NCBI GenBank assembly: GCA_964605545.1
Contig: CAZSCX010000001.1
Coordinates: 1-64,000, forward strand
DNA: 64,000 nucleotides
Direction of reading: 5' to 3'
Source of the DNA: DAOTMI01 sp964605545
GTDB taxonomy: Bacteria > Patescibacteriota > Microgenomatia > UBA12405
Position numbers and translations under genes: made by a program. Under the pieces are notes generated by a model, which was not told the origin of the DNA, made no database searches, and saw nothing but the letters and a program-made list of their open reading frames with translations. This document shows positions 30,625 to 40,162 of this stretch, one piece after another (position 1 is the stretch's first letter; each line of letters starts with the position of its first letter).

Positions 30625-32451
30625 ATGATGTTTGATAAAAAGAATTTGGCTAATGTGGTAACAGCAGTGTTTTTGTTTACAGCGTTGATGGTGACTGGTT
30701 TGGCAGTAAAGAGAACTTTGGATATGAGAAATAGGGCAGCGACGACAGGGACAAAATTTTATATTGATCCGGCTAGTGTGGAATTAAAAGTGGGAGAGAC
30801 AAAAGAATTTGCTGTTTATGTCGATACTTCTGATACCGGAGAAAAAGTAGCTTTTGTGGAAGGGCAGTTGTGTTATGGTCCAAAAATTAAAATTGCCAGT
30901 CAGTCGGCTGATGTTTATAAACCACAGGAAGAATATTTTAATGATGTTGACCTAATTAAGGGCAAGAGAGCGGAAGATATCGTCGATGGTACAACGGCTG
31001 GAGTGAAGTGTTTAAATTTTGCCTTAAGTTCGGCTAGTGTTACATCAGATAATTTAAAAAGCGGAGTAGTAAAAACTTTAATCGTTAGATTTACTGGGGT
31101 GGAAACAGGTAGCGAAAAAGTTAGTTTTACCCAAGATCCATTAAAGACTTATTATAATAATAATTTAAGTGATGAGCCTGGAATTATTGCTGCTTATACC
31201 GATTCAGAAATTACGGTGGTGACACCAAGCGAGGGAAGTGAATCATTGATTACTCTTGATGGTTCAAAATTGGCAACTAAAGTTGGTGAAACCGGAGAAG
31301 TAATAGTAAAACTTGATACTTCGTCATCATCTAGAGAAGTCGATGGATTTCAGGCGACTGTTTGTTATGGAAAGGAATATAAAATTGGAAATACCTTGGC
31401 AGATGTAACAGTGGCCAATAGTACCAGCAAGGGTTTATCGAGCATTTTCAGACCAATTACAGTTATTCCGAAGACTGATGGTAGTGGGACATGTGCAACA
31501 ATAGCAATGAGAGCTTCGGCTGAAGATGGAGTTGAATTGCCTTCTGGTTCTTTTGATGTTTTGAGAATAAAACTGGAAGCTGTTATAGCTGGCAAAGGGA
31601 CGGTTTATTTAGATAAAGAGCAATGTGAAGTGAGTGGACCAAGTGTGCCCGGCAAGGGAAATGCGATTACTCACGATATTGGATCGGCTGTAGCTTATGA
31701 AGTGCTTTCTGATGGAGGAAAATTTTGGCAATGTAATGAAACAACAAGAATTTGTGAGGAAATAAGTGAAACTACATGTAATTTGATTGATAACTGTATC
31801 CGTAGTGGAGATTGTCCTGTAGGTTATACTTGTCCGAGTACAACCGATACACCGAAACCAACACCAACAGATACACCGGAGGAAACTGGTTTGATATTTA
31901 ATTTTAAAATGACTTTTCAAGGTTTAATGTCAAATGCCTCGGAATGTGGTGAGAAATGGAATAATTTAAAAATTAAATTAGTTGACAGTAAAGGTAAAGA
32001 AAGTCCTTTGATGGATGTAGCTATTTCACCGGAAGATGCTTTGTCTATGGCTGTAGAACCGATGGTTTTTAAAGGAAAAGTATATTTGGGTGAATATGTG
32101 CCGGAAGGAGATGTTTTTGCTTTGATGCGGGGGCCAATTCATATTACCGATAAATATGGTATGGATGCACAAAACGGTGAATACAATATTTATTTGGGTA
32201 AACTTAATGGAATGACGGAAAATTTGGAAACGACAAAATTATTTGATTTTACAAAATATGCTTTGAGAGGCGGTGATGTCGATGCCAATGATATGCTCAA
32301 TGGGGCAGATTATACAAAGATTAAAGATAGTTTAAGTTGTACGGAAAGTACTTGTTTAAATTCTGATATTAATGGTGATTGTGTAGTTAATGCAGCCGAT
32401 ACTACATTTTTTATAGATAATATTAAAATACGCAATGGCAAATTATACTAA
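30625..32451 (+). CDS. Surface protein: two cohesin-like domains, X-like module, dockerin
   Basis: A 608-residue protein. A membrane helix (about residues 12-30) is followed by D-M-R-N-R-A-A. Two cohesin-like domains (about 40-205 and 208-365) each begin with L-x-V/T-K-V-G-E-T, the cohesin opening strand. One Cys module (C-N-E-T-T-R-I-C-E-E) and a Pro/Thr linker follow, then an unnamed beta domain (about 420-535) and a different dockerin type (D-V-D-A-N-D-M-L-N-G-A-D and D-I-N-G-D-C-V-V-N-A-A-D). The last two units recur together in the 46973 gene, like an X-dockerin pair. It may act as a small scaffold. Confidence 0.72.
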   Translation: MMFDKKNLANVVTAVFLFTALMVTGLAVKRTLDMRNRAATTGTKFYIDPASVELKVGETKEFAVYVDTSDTGEKVAFVEGQLCYGPKIKIASQSADVYKPQEEYFNDVDLIKGKRAEDIVDGTTAGVKCLNFALSSASVTSDNLKSGVVKTLIVRFTGVETGSEKVSFTQDPLKTYYNNNLSDEPGIIAAYTDSEITVVTPSEGSESLITLDGSKLATKVGETGEVIVKLDTSSSSREVDGFQATVCYGKEYKIGNTLADVTVANSTSKGLSSIFRPITVIPKTDGSGTCATIAMRASAEDGVELPSGSFDVLRIKLEAVIAGKGTVYLDKEQCEVSGPSVPGKGNAITHDIGSAVAYEVLSDGGKFWQCNETTRICEEISETTCNLIDNCIRSGDCPVGYTCPSTTDTPKPTPTDTPEETGLIFNFKMTFQGLMSNASECGEKWNNLKIKLVDSKGKESPLMDVAISPEDALSMAVEPMVFKGKVYLGEYVPEGDVFALMRGPIHITDKYGMDAQNGEYNIYLGKLNGMTENLETTKLFDFTKYALRGGDVDANDMLNGADYTKIKDSLSCTESTCLNSDINGDCVVNAADTTFFIDNIKIRNGKLY

Positions 32452-32884
32452 GGCTTTTACTTTGGTGGAGTTGTTGGTAGCGATGACAATTATTATGGTA
32501 CTGACAATTGTGGCGGTGGTAAATTATGGTAGTGTCCAAAAAAATGCCAGAGATTCAAAAAGAAAGGCTGATTTAGAAAAAGTGAGGGTGGCGTTGGAAA
32601 TGTATAAACAGGATCATGATGGATGTTATCCGCCAAATACCAATACTTTGGATGACGAGGGTTATTTAGATATTGTGCCAAGAACTGATCCGAAAGGACA
32701 GCCGTATTGTTATATATTTGCTGGATCTGCTTGTGGGTCACCAGCAGTAGGAAATACGTCTTATTCTTTGTATACAAGTATGGAAAATGAGAAAAATGAA
32801 TCTTCATCTTTTGATGCTTTTACTTGTATTGGAGATGGTGGTCTTACATTGGAAAATACAAATTATGGAGTTAGTAATCCTTAA
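32435..32884 (+). CDS. Type IV pilin / pseudopilin-like protein
   Basis: A 149-residue protein with a class III (prepilin) signal: K-A-F-T-L-V-E-L-L-V-A-M-T at residues 6-18, predicted to be cut between Ala7 and Phe8, with Glu at mature position 5. The hydrophobic helix is followed by A-R-D-S-K-R-K-A-D-L-E-K-V-R and G-C-Y-P-P, as in GspG-like major pseudopilins. Four Cys are in the head. It starts 17 nt inside the preceding scaffold-like gene, so it is coupled to the surface cluster, where it may provide a fibre. No prepilin peptidase is in the window. Confidence 0.85.
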   Translation: MANYTKAFTLVELLVAMTIIMVLTIVAVVNYGSVQKNARDSKRKADLEKVRVALEMYKQDHDGCYPPNTNTLDDEGYLDIVPRTDPKGQPYCYIFAGSACGSPAVGNTSYSLYTSMENEKNESSSFDAFTCIGDGGLTLENTNYGVSNP

Positions 32885-32887
32885 AAT

Positions 32888-33499
32888 ATGAAAAAAAATA
32901 AAGGCTTGGCTCAAATTCCATTGATAATTGGTTTGATGGTAGTGGCGGTGGCTATTCCAATGATCAAAAATATATCAATGAAAAAAGAAAAGACTAAAAA
33001 TATTGTTTCTGAGGAAAAGGTCGTCGAAAAAAAGATGAAAAAAGTTGAGGCAAAAATGTTTTTGGAACCAAAGGATATAAATTTAAAAGTTGGAGAAAAA
33101 AAGAAAATTAAGATAATAGTTGATACAAGTGAGGGAAAAAGGAAGGTTGATATTGCCAGGGCAGTGTTGTGTTGGAGTGGGGGATTGGCAATAGGTGATA
33201 TTGAGAAAGATATTGTTTTAGATAAATCTTTTTTTGATGGTTTTGTTTTTAAAAATCCTGTTAAGGTGGAAGGGTTCGATTGTATTGATATAGTTGCTAA
33301 TTCACAAAAGAGAACTAATGAATTGAATTCCGGTAAAATGACTTTGGCTGAAGTTGTATTTGTGGCTACAGAAAAAATGGAAGGAGGGGTGTTTACTTTT
33401 GATTCTGTTTTAAGTGAAGTTTCTGGTCCTGCTAATGAAAATGGCGATTATGGGATTCAATTAGGGGAATTTGAAAAATTTATTTATCAGGTTAAATAG
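32888..33499 (+). CDS. Single-cohesin membrane-anchored surface protein
   Basis: A 203-residue protein with the G-L-A-Q-I-P N-terminus and a membrane helix (about residues 5-25), a Lys/Glu-rich stalk (about 30-52), and one cohesin-like domain (about 55-203: L-E-P-K-D-I-N-L-K-V-G-E-K, V-D-T-S, and a final V-L-S-E-V-S-G-P). The Q-x-x-R-x-x-A motif is missing and replaced by a Lys-rich stretch. It could be a cell-bound receptor for dockerin proteins. It is packed 3 nt after the pilin gene and 3 nt before the protease gene. Confidence 0.65.
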   Translation: MKKNKGLAQIPLIIGLMVVAVAIPMIKNISMKKEKTKNIVSEEKVVEKKMKKVEAKMFLEPKDINLKVGEKKKIKIIVDTSEGKRKVDIARAVLCWSGGLAIGDIEKDIVLDKSFFDGFVFKNPVKVEGFDCIDIVANSQKRTNELNSGKMTLAEVVFVATEKMEGGVFTFDSVLSEVSGPANENGDYGIQLGEFEKFIYQVK

Positions 33500-33502
33500 G
33501 CC

Positions 33503-35995
33503 GTGAAGAAGTGTCTATTTCTTTTTTTGTTTTTAGGTTTATTTTTGGCACCGTCAGTATTGGCGGAAGAGAATTACGATGGTTATTTAATTAAGTATAA
33601 GAGTGGAAAAATTGAGAAAAGTGCTACTAAACCGATGAATATAATGAGCGAGGGAGAGGAAAGTGATATTAAGTTTATTCAACCGAATTATATTTATGAA
33701 ACGTGTGAAATTAGCGAGAACGATAAATATTGGTATTTAAAAAATACCGGCCAAATATTTCAAGAAAAAAGTGGGGTTGGTATAAAAGGGAGGTCAGGGG
33801 TGGATTTAGGAAAAGAGGCAGCCGATGAACTAACAAGAAATGAGAGTAAACAAGACATAATTGTGGCCGTCTTGGATTTGGGGTTGGATTACAATGACAC
33901 GATATTTACTGGGAAATTATGGAATGGAGAGAATTGTAAAAATGAGTTGGGGGAAACGATGGGAGGATGTAAAAATGGTTATGATTTTGTAAATAACGAT
34001 AAAGATCCTTTGCCAAATAGTAGTGAAGATCATGGTACTCATGTGGCGGGGATAGTGGCATCAATTGCACCGAATGCGAAATTAATGATATTGAGAGTAG
34101 GGGCTGGGGGAACGATGCCGGCAGAAGCTATAAGCCGGGCAATTGATTTTGCCAAAGTCAATGGGGCGAAGGTTATTAATGCTAGTTTTGCCTCTTCAAA
34201 AGGATCTGATGGAAAATATCCAGATATTTTTGATTTATTGATGTACGATTCAATTAAAAATTTTGATGGACTTTTCATCAATGCGGCAGGAAATGAAAAT
34301 ACCAATATCGATACAGGAGTGACCGGCGGGAGACCGTTTCCGGCATCGTTAAAATATGGAATGGGAGGTTTTAACGAGCCATTGAAAAATATTTTTGTAG
34401 TTTCGGCAACGAATTATTATGATGATATTACTTATTTTTCCAATTTTGGTAAAGATACAGTAGATATCGCAGCAATGGGAGCAGGTATTTATGGAGTGAG
34501 TAATAACGGTGGTAGGGTTTATTATCAGGGGACTTCGATGGCGACACCGATGGTTTCCGGAGTGGCGGCTTATTTGTTAGGCTTGAGACCAAGTATGAGT
34601 GTGGCCGAATTAATTTCTTTGATTTCCGGAAGCGGAATTAAGGCTGAGGGAGTGAAGGGGATGGTGTTAAGTGGAAGGAGATTAAATTTGGAAACGGCAG
34701 TGAGAAAAATGAAAAATATGGAATGGGATAGGGAAAGCAAGGGAAGTGAAGGGGTAAAAAGATTGAGTGACGGAAAAATAGGAGGAGGAATTTTTATGGA
34801 AATAAACAGTAAATATTTACCGGAATTTTTGTATCTCTATTTATCAGATATGTCCAATTCGTTGCGATTGACAAGATGCAGTGAAATGAAATGCGAGAGT
34901 GTTAGTGAGACAAAGGAATTGTTAAAAGGAGGATTAAATCCAATTGCGTTTTCTTTGACAGCTGATGATCGGCCAATAATTTTGTCAGGGGGAACTTTTA
35001 GTTTATTAAAAATTTGTAAAGATAAAGATTGTATTGAATACAAAGATGTGGGAAGTGGTAATTATGGAGTTAATGTATCAATTAATGGAGAAATAGATGT
35101 CGATAGCAAGGGTAGAATAGTCTGGACTTTTTATACGGCGGATAGAAACTGGGTGATTTTGAATAGATGTGATGATGCGCAATGCACTAGTTACCAATCT
35201 TGGAAGACGGCTTCAATGATATCAAATGATTCAGAAGCGGCGTTGGATTTAAAAATAGATAAAAGTGATCGAATATTTTTGGCATACAACGAACAAATTT
35301 CGGTTAAAAAATTAATTAAGTGTGATGATAATTTAAGCGATAGTTGTGATTTGTTGGGCACAGATAATCAATCAATTTATGGCTATGGAAATGCTTTGGC
35401 GATAGATAAAGATGACAATCTTTATTGGCTTTTACCGGCTAGTGGTGGTCTTAAGTTAAGTAGGTGTTTAAATGGTGATTGCCAGATAATAAATTCATTG
35501 ATATCGGTGTCGGTTGATAGTGGGTCTTTGTTTATGAGTAAATTAAAAATGGTAATGAATGTTGGCGGAGTACCAATGATAACGATAGGTGATGATGGTG
35601 ATAAATATGGAGTAAAAATAATTAAATGTAAAGACAAAAATTGTAGTCAGAGTGAGACGGTGATAATTGACAATCAATATGGTGTAGGGGAAAGTATGAG
35701 AATAAAAAGTGGGGCGGGAGGAATGGGTGGAGTGGCTTATTTGGATACATTGTCGGCTGATTTGAAATATCATAGTTTTCTGAATTATTTTCCAGTGAAG
35801 TGTAGTGAGAATTATTTTGGTAAAAATCAAGGTGATTATAATTGCGATAATTTAATTACTGGGGGAGATTATATTGTTTGGAGGAGAGAATTTTTGGATA
35901 AAAAAATTGGAGAAAAATTTGAGTCAGATGGAGATGGAGATGGTAGATCTAGTCTGAGTGATTATTCGTTATGGAGAGAAGAGTATTTGAAATAA
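33503..35995 (+). CDS. Secreted subtilisin-like serine protease with C-terminal dockerin
   Basis: An 830-residue protein starting at GTG. A cleavable signal peptide (V-L-A cut before E-E) and a short I9-like propeptide (about residues 22-70) precede an S8 catalytic domain: D125 (A-V-L-D-L-G), H177 (D-H-G-T-H-V-A-G), N260 (N-A-A-G-N) and S345 (G-T-S-M-A-T-P). Residues 430-760 are an unrecognised region with paired Cys, perhaps a propeller. The dockerin at the C-terminus has D-Y-N-C-D-N-L-I-T-G-G-D and D-G-D-G-D-G-R-S-S-L-S-D and ends W-R-E-E-Y-L-K. It is probably docked onto a surface cohesin. Confidence 0.88.
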   Translation: MKKCLFLFLFLGLFLAPSVLAEENYDGYLIKYKSGKIEKSATKPMNIMSEGEESDIKFIQPNYIYETCEISENDKYWYLKNTGQIFQEKSGVGIKGRSGVDLGKEAADELTRNESKQDIIVAVLDLGLDYNDTIFTGKLWNGENCKNELGETMGGCKNGYDFVNNDKDPLPNSSEDHGTHVAGIVASIAPNAKLMILRVGAGGTMPAEAISRAIDFAKVNGAKVINASFASSKGSDGKYPDIFDLLMYDSIKNFDGLFINAAGNENTNIDTGVTGGRPFPASLKYGMGGFNEPLKNIFVVSATNYYDDITYFSNFGKDTVDIAAMGAGIYGVSNNGGRVYYQGTSMATPMVSGVAAYLLGLRPSMSVAELISLISGSGIKAEGVKGMVLSGRRLNLETAVRKMKNMEWDRESKGSEGVKRLSDGKIGGGIFMEINSKYLPEFLYLYLSDMSNSLRLTRCSEMKCESVSETKELLKGGLNPIAFSLTADDRPIILSGGTFSLLKICKDKDCIEYKDVGSGNYGVNVSINGEIDVDSKGRIVWTFYTADRNWVILNRCDDAQCTSYQSWKTASMISNDSEAALDLKIDKSDRIFLAYNEQISVKKLIKCDDNLSDSCDLLGTDNQSIYGYGNALAIDKDDNLYWLLPASGGLKLSRCLNGDCQIINSLISVSVDSGSLFMSKLKMVMNVGGVPMITIGDDGDKYGVKIIKCKDKNCSQSETVIIDNQYGVGESMRIKSGAGGMGGVAYLDTLSADLKYHSFLNYFPVKCSENYFGKNQGDYNCDNLITGGDYIVWRREFLDKKIGEKFESDGDGDGRSSLSDYSLWREEYLK

Positions 35996-36015
35996 TGTTA
36001 ATATTTATTATATAA

Positions 36016-37752
36016 ATGAGGAATAATTTGAAAAGAATTTTGTTTAGTATGATTTTGATGATCGGATTGGTAGTGACAGGAGTGTTGGTACAAAGTACAC
36101 AGGAGACGAGGCGTAGAGCGGCAGAAGGAGAAGTTTCATGTGGGGAACAAGATGGAGTAGTTAGAATGGCGGGTGAGACTTGGTGTCAAGAGGGATCTCC
36201 TCAGATGGTTAAAAAATGTTTGAATGATAGTACTGTTTCTGTAAGTGAATTTGAATGTGGTCCTGGTGATGAATGTGTTAATGGAAAATGTGAATTTATT
36301 AAGGAAGGCTGTACGACTCCTGAATATGGTGGAAAGTTTTTTTCTCCTGGTCAAATAGTATGTGTAAGTGAAACAAGCTACAGGGAATGTCAGGCTAATA
36401 ATCAATATAGTGAGATTAAATCCTGTGGAGAGAATCAGATATGTGATTTTGGTATGTCTGGTTATCATTGTGTAAATAAAGATACGACTTGTATAGATTA
36501 TGAAATGTCGAATCAATATAATACGGTTTATTATGCACCGGGTGAGGTATTGTGTAAAAGTGATAATAGTTATGTAAGATGTTTAGACGATAGTACTTTT
36601 TCTGCGGAATTAAAATGTGATGAAGGGTCACTTTGTTATCGAGGTAAGGGGTGTGTCAGAAATGGTGGATGTATAAGGGAAGGAAGATTGCCAGCTTTTG
36701 ATGGAGATACATATTGTGATGATAATGATTTGAGTATTATAAAAACTTGCCTAGATAGTAATTGGTTAATTGATAAATGTTCCGAGGGAGAGGGTTGTGA
36801 TAATCGAGATAATAATGAAAATCCGACGGCATTTAAGTGTGTAAAAAAAGTTGATAAATGTACTTGGAATGAGGCGGATTATAGTGTTGGAGAGAGAAGA
36901 TGTGGAGAGGACAATCCTAAAGAAATATTTACTTGTACTGATTTTGGTTGGGATTTTGGAATGATTTATGATGGTAGTAATGTAACTTGCGAAACAAAAA
37001 AAGAATCATTTACTAATGGCAAGTGTAAATTATGTAAAAAGCCGTATGTTTGTGATACAAGTGCTAAGAATGTTGGGGCGAGATTTTTAATAGATTTGGT
37101 GAGTGACGAGAATACTAATTTGGATGTGGGGACGACGATAGTTTTTGAGATTGGAGTGGACAGTACAGGACGGTCGATTACGGGAATTGATGCAGATCTG
37201 GATTTTGATGCAAGTATTCTTAAAATATTGAAAGTAGATAATTTAATTAATTTATTAACAATGAAGGCGCCTTACGATAGTGGTGTTCTTTCTTTTTATA
37301 ATGGTAACCCTGAAACTATTTATTCAAGAGTTTTTAAGAATGAAAAGATTGCTAGAATTACTTTTGAAGTTTTGAAGAAAGTAAATAATTGGTCGATTAA
37401 ATTTAAGTGTGTTAATAGTAGTATGACAGATTCGAATCTTTTGAATGCTGAAAATGGGGTGGTGACTGATTTAATTTCTTGTGGTGATAATGAGTGGTTT
37501 TATGTTGATGAAACGGGAAATAAACTGAACCAGAATCCTTTTGGATGTGATGAAAGTGCATTGAGACAAAATGATCCTAAATTTAGGGGAGATTATAATT
37601 GTGATGGGGATTTGACCGGGGGGGACTATATTGTTTGGAGGGGTGAGTTTATTGATAAAAAGTATGAGTTTGGAGTACAGTCTGATGGAAATTGTGACGG
37701 GAAAAGTAGTTTGATCGATTACTCGAGATGGAGAGAAGAGTATTTGAAATAG
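36016..37752 (+). CDS. Surface protein: Cys-rich modules, cohesin-like domain, C-terminal dockerin
   Basis: A 578-residue protein. A membrane helix (about residues 8-27) is followed by Q-E-T-R-R-R-A-A. Residues 40-340 are Cys-rich repeats (recurring S-Y-R-E-C/S-Y-V-R-C and C-x-x-G-x-x-C). A cohesin-like domain lies at about 350-490 (D-V-G-T-T-I-V-F-E-I-G-V-D, then M-T-D-S-N-L-L, shared with the LPKTG protein at 48929). The C-terminal dockerin has Cys at position 4 of both loops (D-Y-N-C-D-G-D-L-T-G-G-D; D-G-N-C-D-G-K-S-S-L-I-D) and ends W-R-E-E-Y-L-K. Confidence 0.72.
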   Translation: MRNNLKRILFSMILMIGLVVTGVLVQSTQETRRRAAEGEVSCGEQDGVVRMAGETWCQEGSPQMVKKCLNDSTVSVSEFECGPGDECVNGKCEFIKEGCTTPEYGGKFFSPGQIVCVSETSYRECQANNQYSEIKSCGENQICDFGMSGYHCVNKDTTCIDYEMSNQYNTVYYAPGEVLCKSDNSYVRCLDDSTFSAELKCDEGSLCYRGKGCVRNGGCIREGRLPAFDGDTYCDDNDLSIIKTCLDSNWLIDKCSEGEGCDNRDNNENPTAFKCVKKVDKCTWNEADYSVGERRCGEDNPKEIFTCTDFGWDFGMIYDGSNVTCETKKESFTNGKCKLCKKPYVCDTSAKNVGARFLIDLVSDENTNLDVGTTIVFEIGVDSTGRSITGIDADLDFDASILKILKVDNLINLLTMKAPYDSGVLSFYNGNPETIYSRVFKNEKIARITFEVLKKVNNWSIKFKCVNSSMTDSNLLNAENGVVTDLISCGDNEWFYVDETGNKLNQNPFGCDESALRQNDPKFRGDYNCDGDLTGGDYIVWRGEFIDKKYEFGVQSDGNCDGKSSLIDYSRWREEYLK

Positions 37753-37779
37753 ATGTTGAATATGTAATAATGAATTAGG

Positions 37780-39345
37780 ATGAAGAAAAAATTGTATGTT
37801 ATTTTTGGATTGTTTGTTTTGACTTTGGCTTTGGGGGTGACGGTAAAATTGAGTGAAAAACCACAGGAGATAAGGAGAAAGGCGGCGGAGAATAATCTTG
37901 AAACATCAACGGCCGTGGAAGTGCGTTGTGATACTTTTACCCCTTTTACATTATCTAGTGTACCTGATGAACAAACATATCCTTTTAGTTTGACAGTAGG
38001 GGATATAAATGCAGATGGATTAAAAGATGTTTGTGTTGGTTTTTCTCATAACACTTCTCATGAGGTAGTTCCTGGTTATCAGTGTATAAAAAATATTGAT
38101 AACAAGGAGTATTTAGTTGGATCTTTATTGACGTTTAAGAGAACATCCTCCTATGCAGCAATATCGGTTGGCTTCGTCGGTGGTACTGATTTTGTATATA
38201 CACCAGGAACTACATTGGCGTCGTTATATATTATGAATAATACATTGAAAACGGGGAATCAATTGCTGTCTAATATTGTTAGTTTTTATGAGCCTAACGT
38301 AACCAAATTGGGACCGAATATTTTAACTACCGATTTAAACAATGATGGATATCAAGAGATTGTTTCTTCTGATCAAGATTATGCAATTCAAGTTTTTTTT
38401 AATAAAAAAGATGGTACTTTTAATACTTATGTTGATTATAGTGTGCCATACGGTTATCATTTTACAGCAGTGGCAGATTTAAAAGGAGATGGGAGTAAAG
38501 ATGATTTAATTGTTTCATCTTTTCAAAAAAGACAAATAAGTGTGTTGTTGAATAATGGTGCAGGTTTACTTGGTGCGGCAGTGGGATATACCGTGCCTTC
38601 TGATGTTCAGTATGTATCTCCATATGGAATAACGGCGGCTGATTATAATGGTGATGGTTTGGATGAAGTGGCTGTTGTTTCTGGTGCATATGGTATAGAT
38701 ACGGTATTGAGTATTTTTGATAATTTGGGTAAGGGGAAATTGAGCCTTTCAAAAACTATTCGTGGTGACAAATTGGATGATTCTCGATCAACTTGGGTGA
38801 CTTCTTTGGATCTTAATGGAGATAATTATATTGATATTGCAGCTACTATGGGTAAAGACAAAATAACTTTCCTTTATAATGACGGGAAAGGGAATTTTAG
38901 TGAGGAAAATATGGATATTTATGATTCCGGTTATGGCTATCCGGCTGATTTGAGGGCTGAGGATATTAATGGAGATGGTCAAAAAGATCTTTTATATGTA
39001 CTTCGTAATTCAGATAAGTTAATGGTTTATTTGACATGTAAAAAAGAAAGTACTCCAACTCCTACGATTATGCCGGCGGAGGGCTTGTGCAAAAGTGTGG
39101 TTCTGGATTCATTGCATCCAGAATGTTTGGTAAGTTGCAAGAAAACAGATGCAAATTATGTTGGTATGGATAAATGGGGGGCAGATTATAACTGTGATGG
39201 GGATGTGACTGGTGGAGATTTTATAGTTTGGAGAAGAGAATTTTTGGATAAAATTGTGGGTGATTCTTTGCAATCTGATGGCAATTGTGACAATAAAGTA
39301 AGTTTGGCCGATTATTCTAAATGGAGAGAGGAGTATTTAAAATAA
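37780..39345 (+). CDS. FG-GAP/VCBS-like propeller surface protein with dockerin
   Basis: A 521-residue protein. A membrane helix (about residues 4-22) is followed by Q-E-I-R-R-K-A-A. Residues 45-430 form repeated blades with calcium loops such as D-I-N-A-D-G-L-K-D, D-L-N-N-D-G-Y-Q-E, D-Y-N-G-D-G-L-D-E, D-L-N-G-D-N-Y-I-D and D-I-N-G-D-G-Q-K-D, typical of FG-GAP/VCBS propellers of the integrin-alpha type. The C-terminal dockerin has the paired Cys and ends W-R-E-E-Y-L-K. It is likely an adhesin or ligand-binding component. Confidence 0.8.
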   Translation: MKKKLYVIFGLFVLTLALGVTVKLSEKPQEIRRKAAENNLETSTAVEVRCDTFTPFTLSSVPDEQTYPFSLTVGDINADGLKDVCVGFSHNTSHEVVPGYQCIKNIDNKEYLVGSLLTFKRTSSYAAISVGFVGGTDFVYTPGTTLASLYIMNNTLKTGNQLLSNIVSFYEPNVTKLGPNILTTDLNNDGYQEIVSSDQDYAIQVFFNKKDGTFNTYVDYSVPYGYHFTAVADLKGDGSKDDLIVSSFQKRQISVLLNNGAGLLGAAVGYTVPSDVQYVSPYGITAADYNGDGLDEVAVVSGAYGIDTVLSIFDNLGKGKLSLSKTIRGDKLDDSRSTWVTSLDLNGDNYIDIAATMGKDKITFLYNDGKGNFSEENMDIYDSGYGYPADLRAEDINGDGQKDLLYVLRNSDKLMVYLTCKKESTPTPTIMPAEGLCKSVVLDSLHPECLVSCKKTDANYVGMDKWGADYNCDGDVTGGDFIVWRREFLDKIVGDSLQSDGNCDNKVSLADYSKWREEYLK

Positions 39346-39388
39346 TGAGAAACTTTACATTAATAAATTTATTATGTAATAATTATTT

Positions 39389-40153
39389 ATGAAAAAAAGG
39401 ATTAGTGGTGCAGTACAAATACCTATTTTGGTTGGTTTATTAATAGTAGCGGCGGCTTTACCGATAGTTTCAAAATTGACACAAAAAAGTCAGGATGTGC
39501 GTAATTTGGCGGCCGAGGGAGAGGTAACGGCAACTCCGACATGTAATCCAAATGCTTGTAGTCAGACTACCGGATGTACGATGAATAGATGTTCTCCTGG
39601 TGATGCTATCCAAACAAATTGTACTTTGTGTGCTCCAATTCCAACGGCTGATCCGAATTATACGGCGGGATGTAATAATAATTGTTCTAACTGTGCGGCA
39701 ACGGATACACCAATTCCGACAAACACTCCGACTAATACACCGATTCCAACTAATACTCTAGTACCGACAATGGCTTGTACTATTAGTCAAAAATTAATTG
39801 ATGATGGAGTGACAATTAAGGCATACAAGGTTAATGCCGATAAATCAGTTGGAAATGAAGTTACATTTAATGTTTCTACTGGTCAATTGGGTATTGATGA
39901 TAGTTTTAATAGTAATATGGTTCTTTTTGAAGTGACGATTAGTAAAAAAAGTGGAGTAAAAAATGTAGGATTGCTTTTTAAAAGTAAAGATGGAACCATT
40001 AATGCTTCAGCTTGGACTAGCGGAAGTGTGTCTGGAACTGGTTTAAGTTTTTATAGTAGTCCGACTACAAGTGGGGATTTGGTAGCCAAGTTTCCGTTAC
40101 AGTTAAGTTTTACCAAAAGTGTTCAAGTTGATATTTCAGTCCAATATTATTAA
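39389..40153 (+). CDS. Membrane-anchored surface protein with Pro/Thr linker, no dockerin
   Basis: A 254-residue protein. G-A-V-Q-I-P-I-L-V-G starts the membrane helix (about residues 6-28), followed by S-Q-D-V-R-N-L-A-A. Residues 45-105 are Cys-rich, then a Pro/Thr linker (T-D-T-P-I-P-T-N-T-P and repeats), and a beta-rich C-terminal domain (about 130-254) resembling a cohesin-like sandwich but not clearly one. No dockerin or LPxTG is present. It probably stays on the membrane by its N-terminal helix. Confidence 0.6.
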   Translation: MKKRISGAVQIPILVGLLIVAAALPIVSKLTQKSQDVRNLAAEGEVTATPTCNPNACSQTTGCTMNRCSPGDAIQTNCTLCAPIPTADPNYTAGCNNNCSNCAATDTPIPTNTPTNTPIPTNTLVPTMACTISQKLIDDGVTIKAYKVNADKSVGNEVTFNVSTGQLGIDDSFNSNMVLFEVTISKKSGVKNVGLLFKSKDGTINASAWTSGSVSGTGLSFYSSPTTSGDLVAKFPLQLSFTKSVQVDISVQYY

Positions 40154-40162
40154 TAGTATAAA

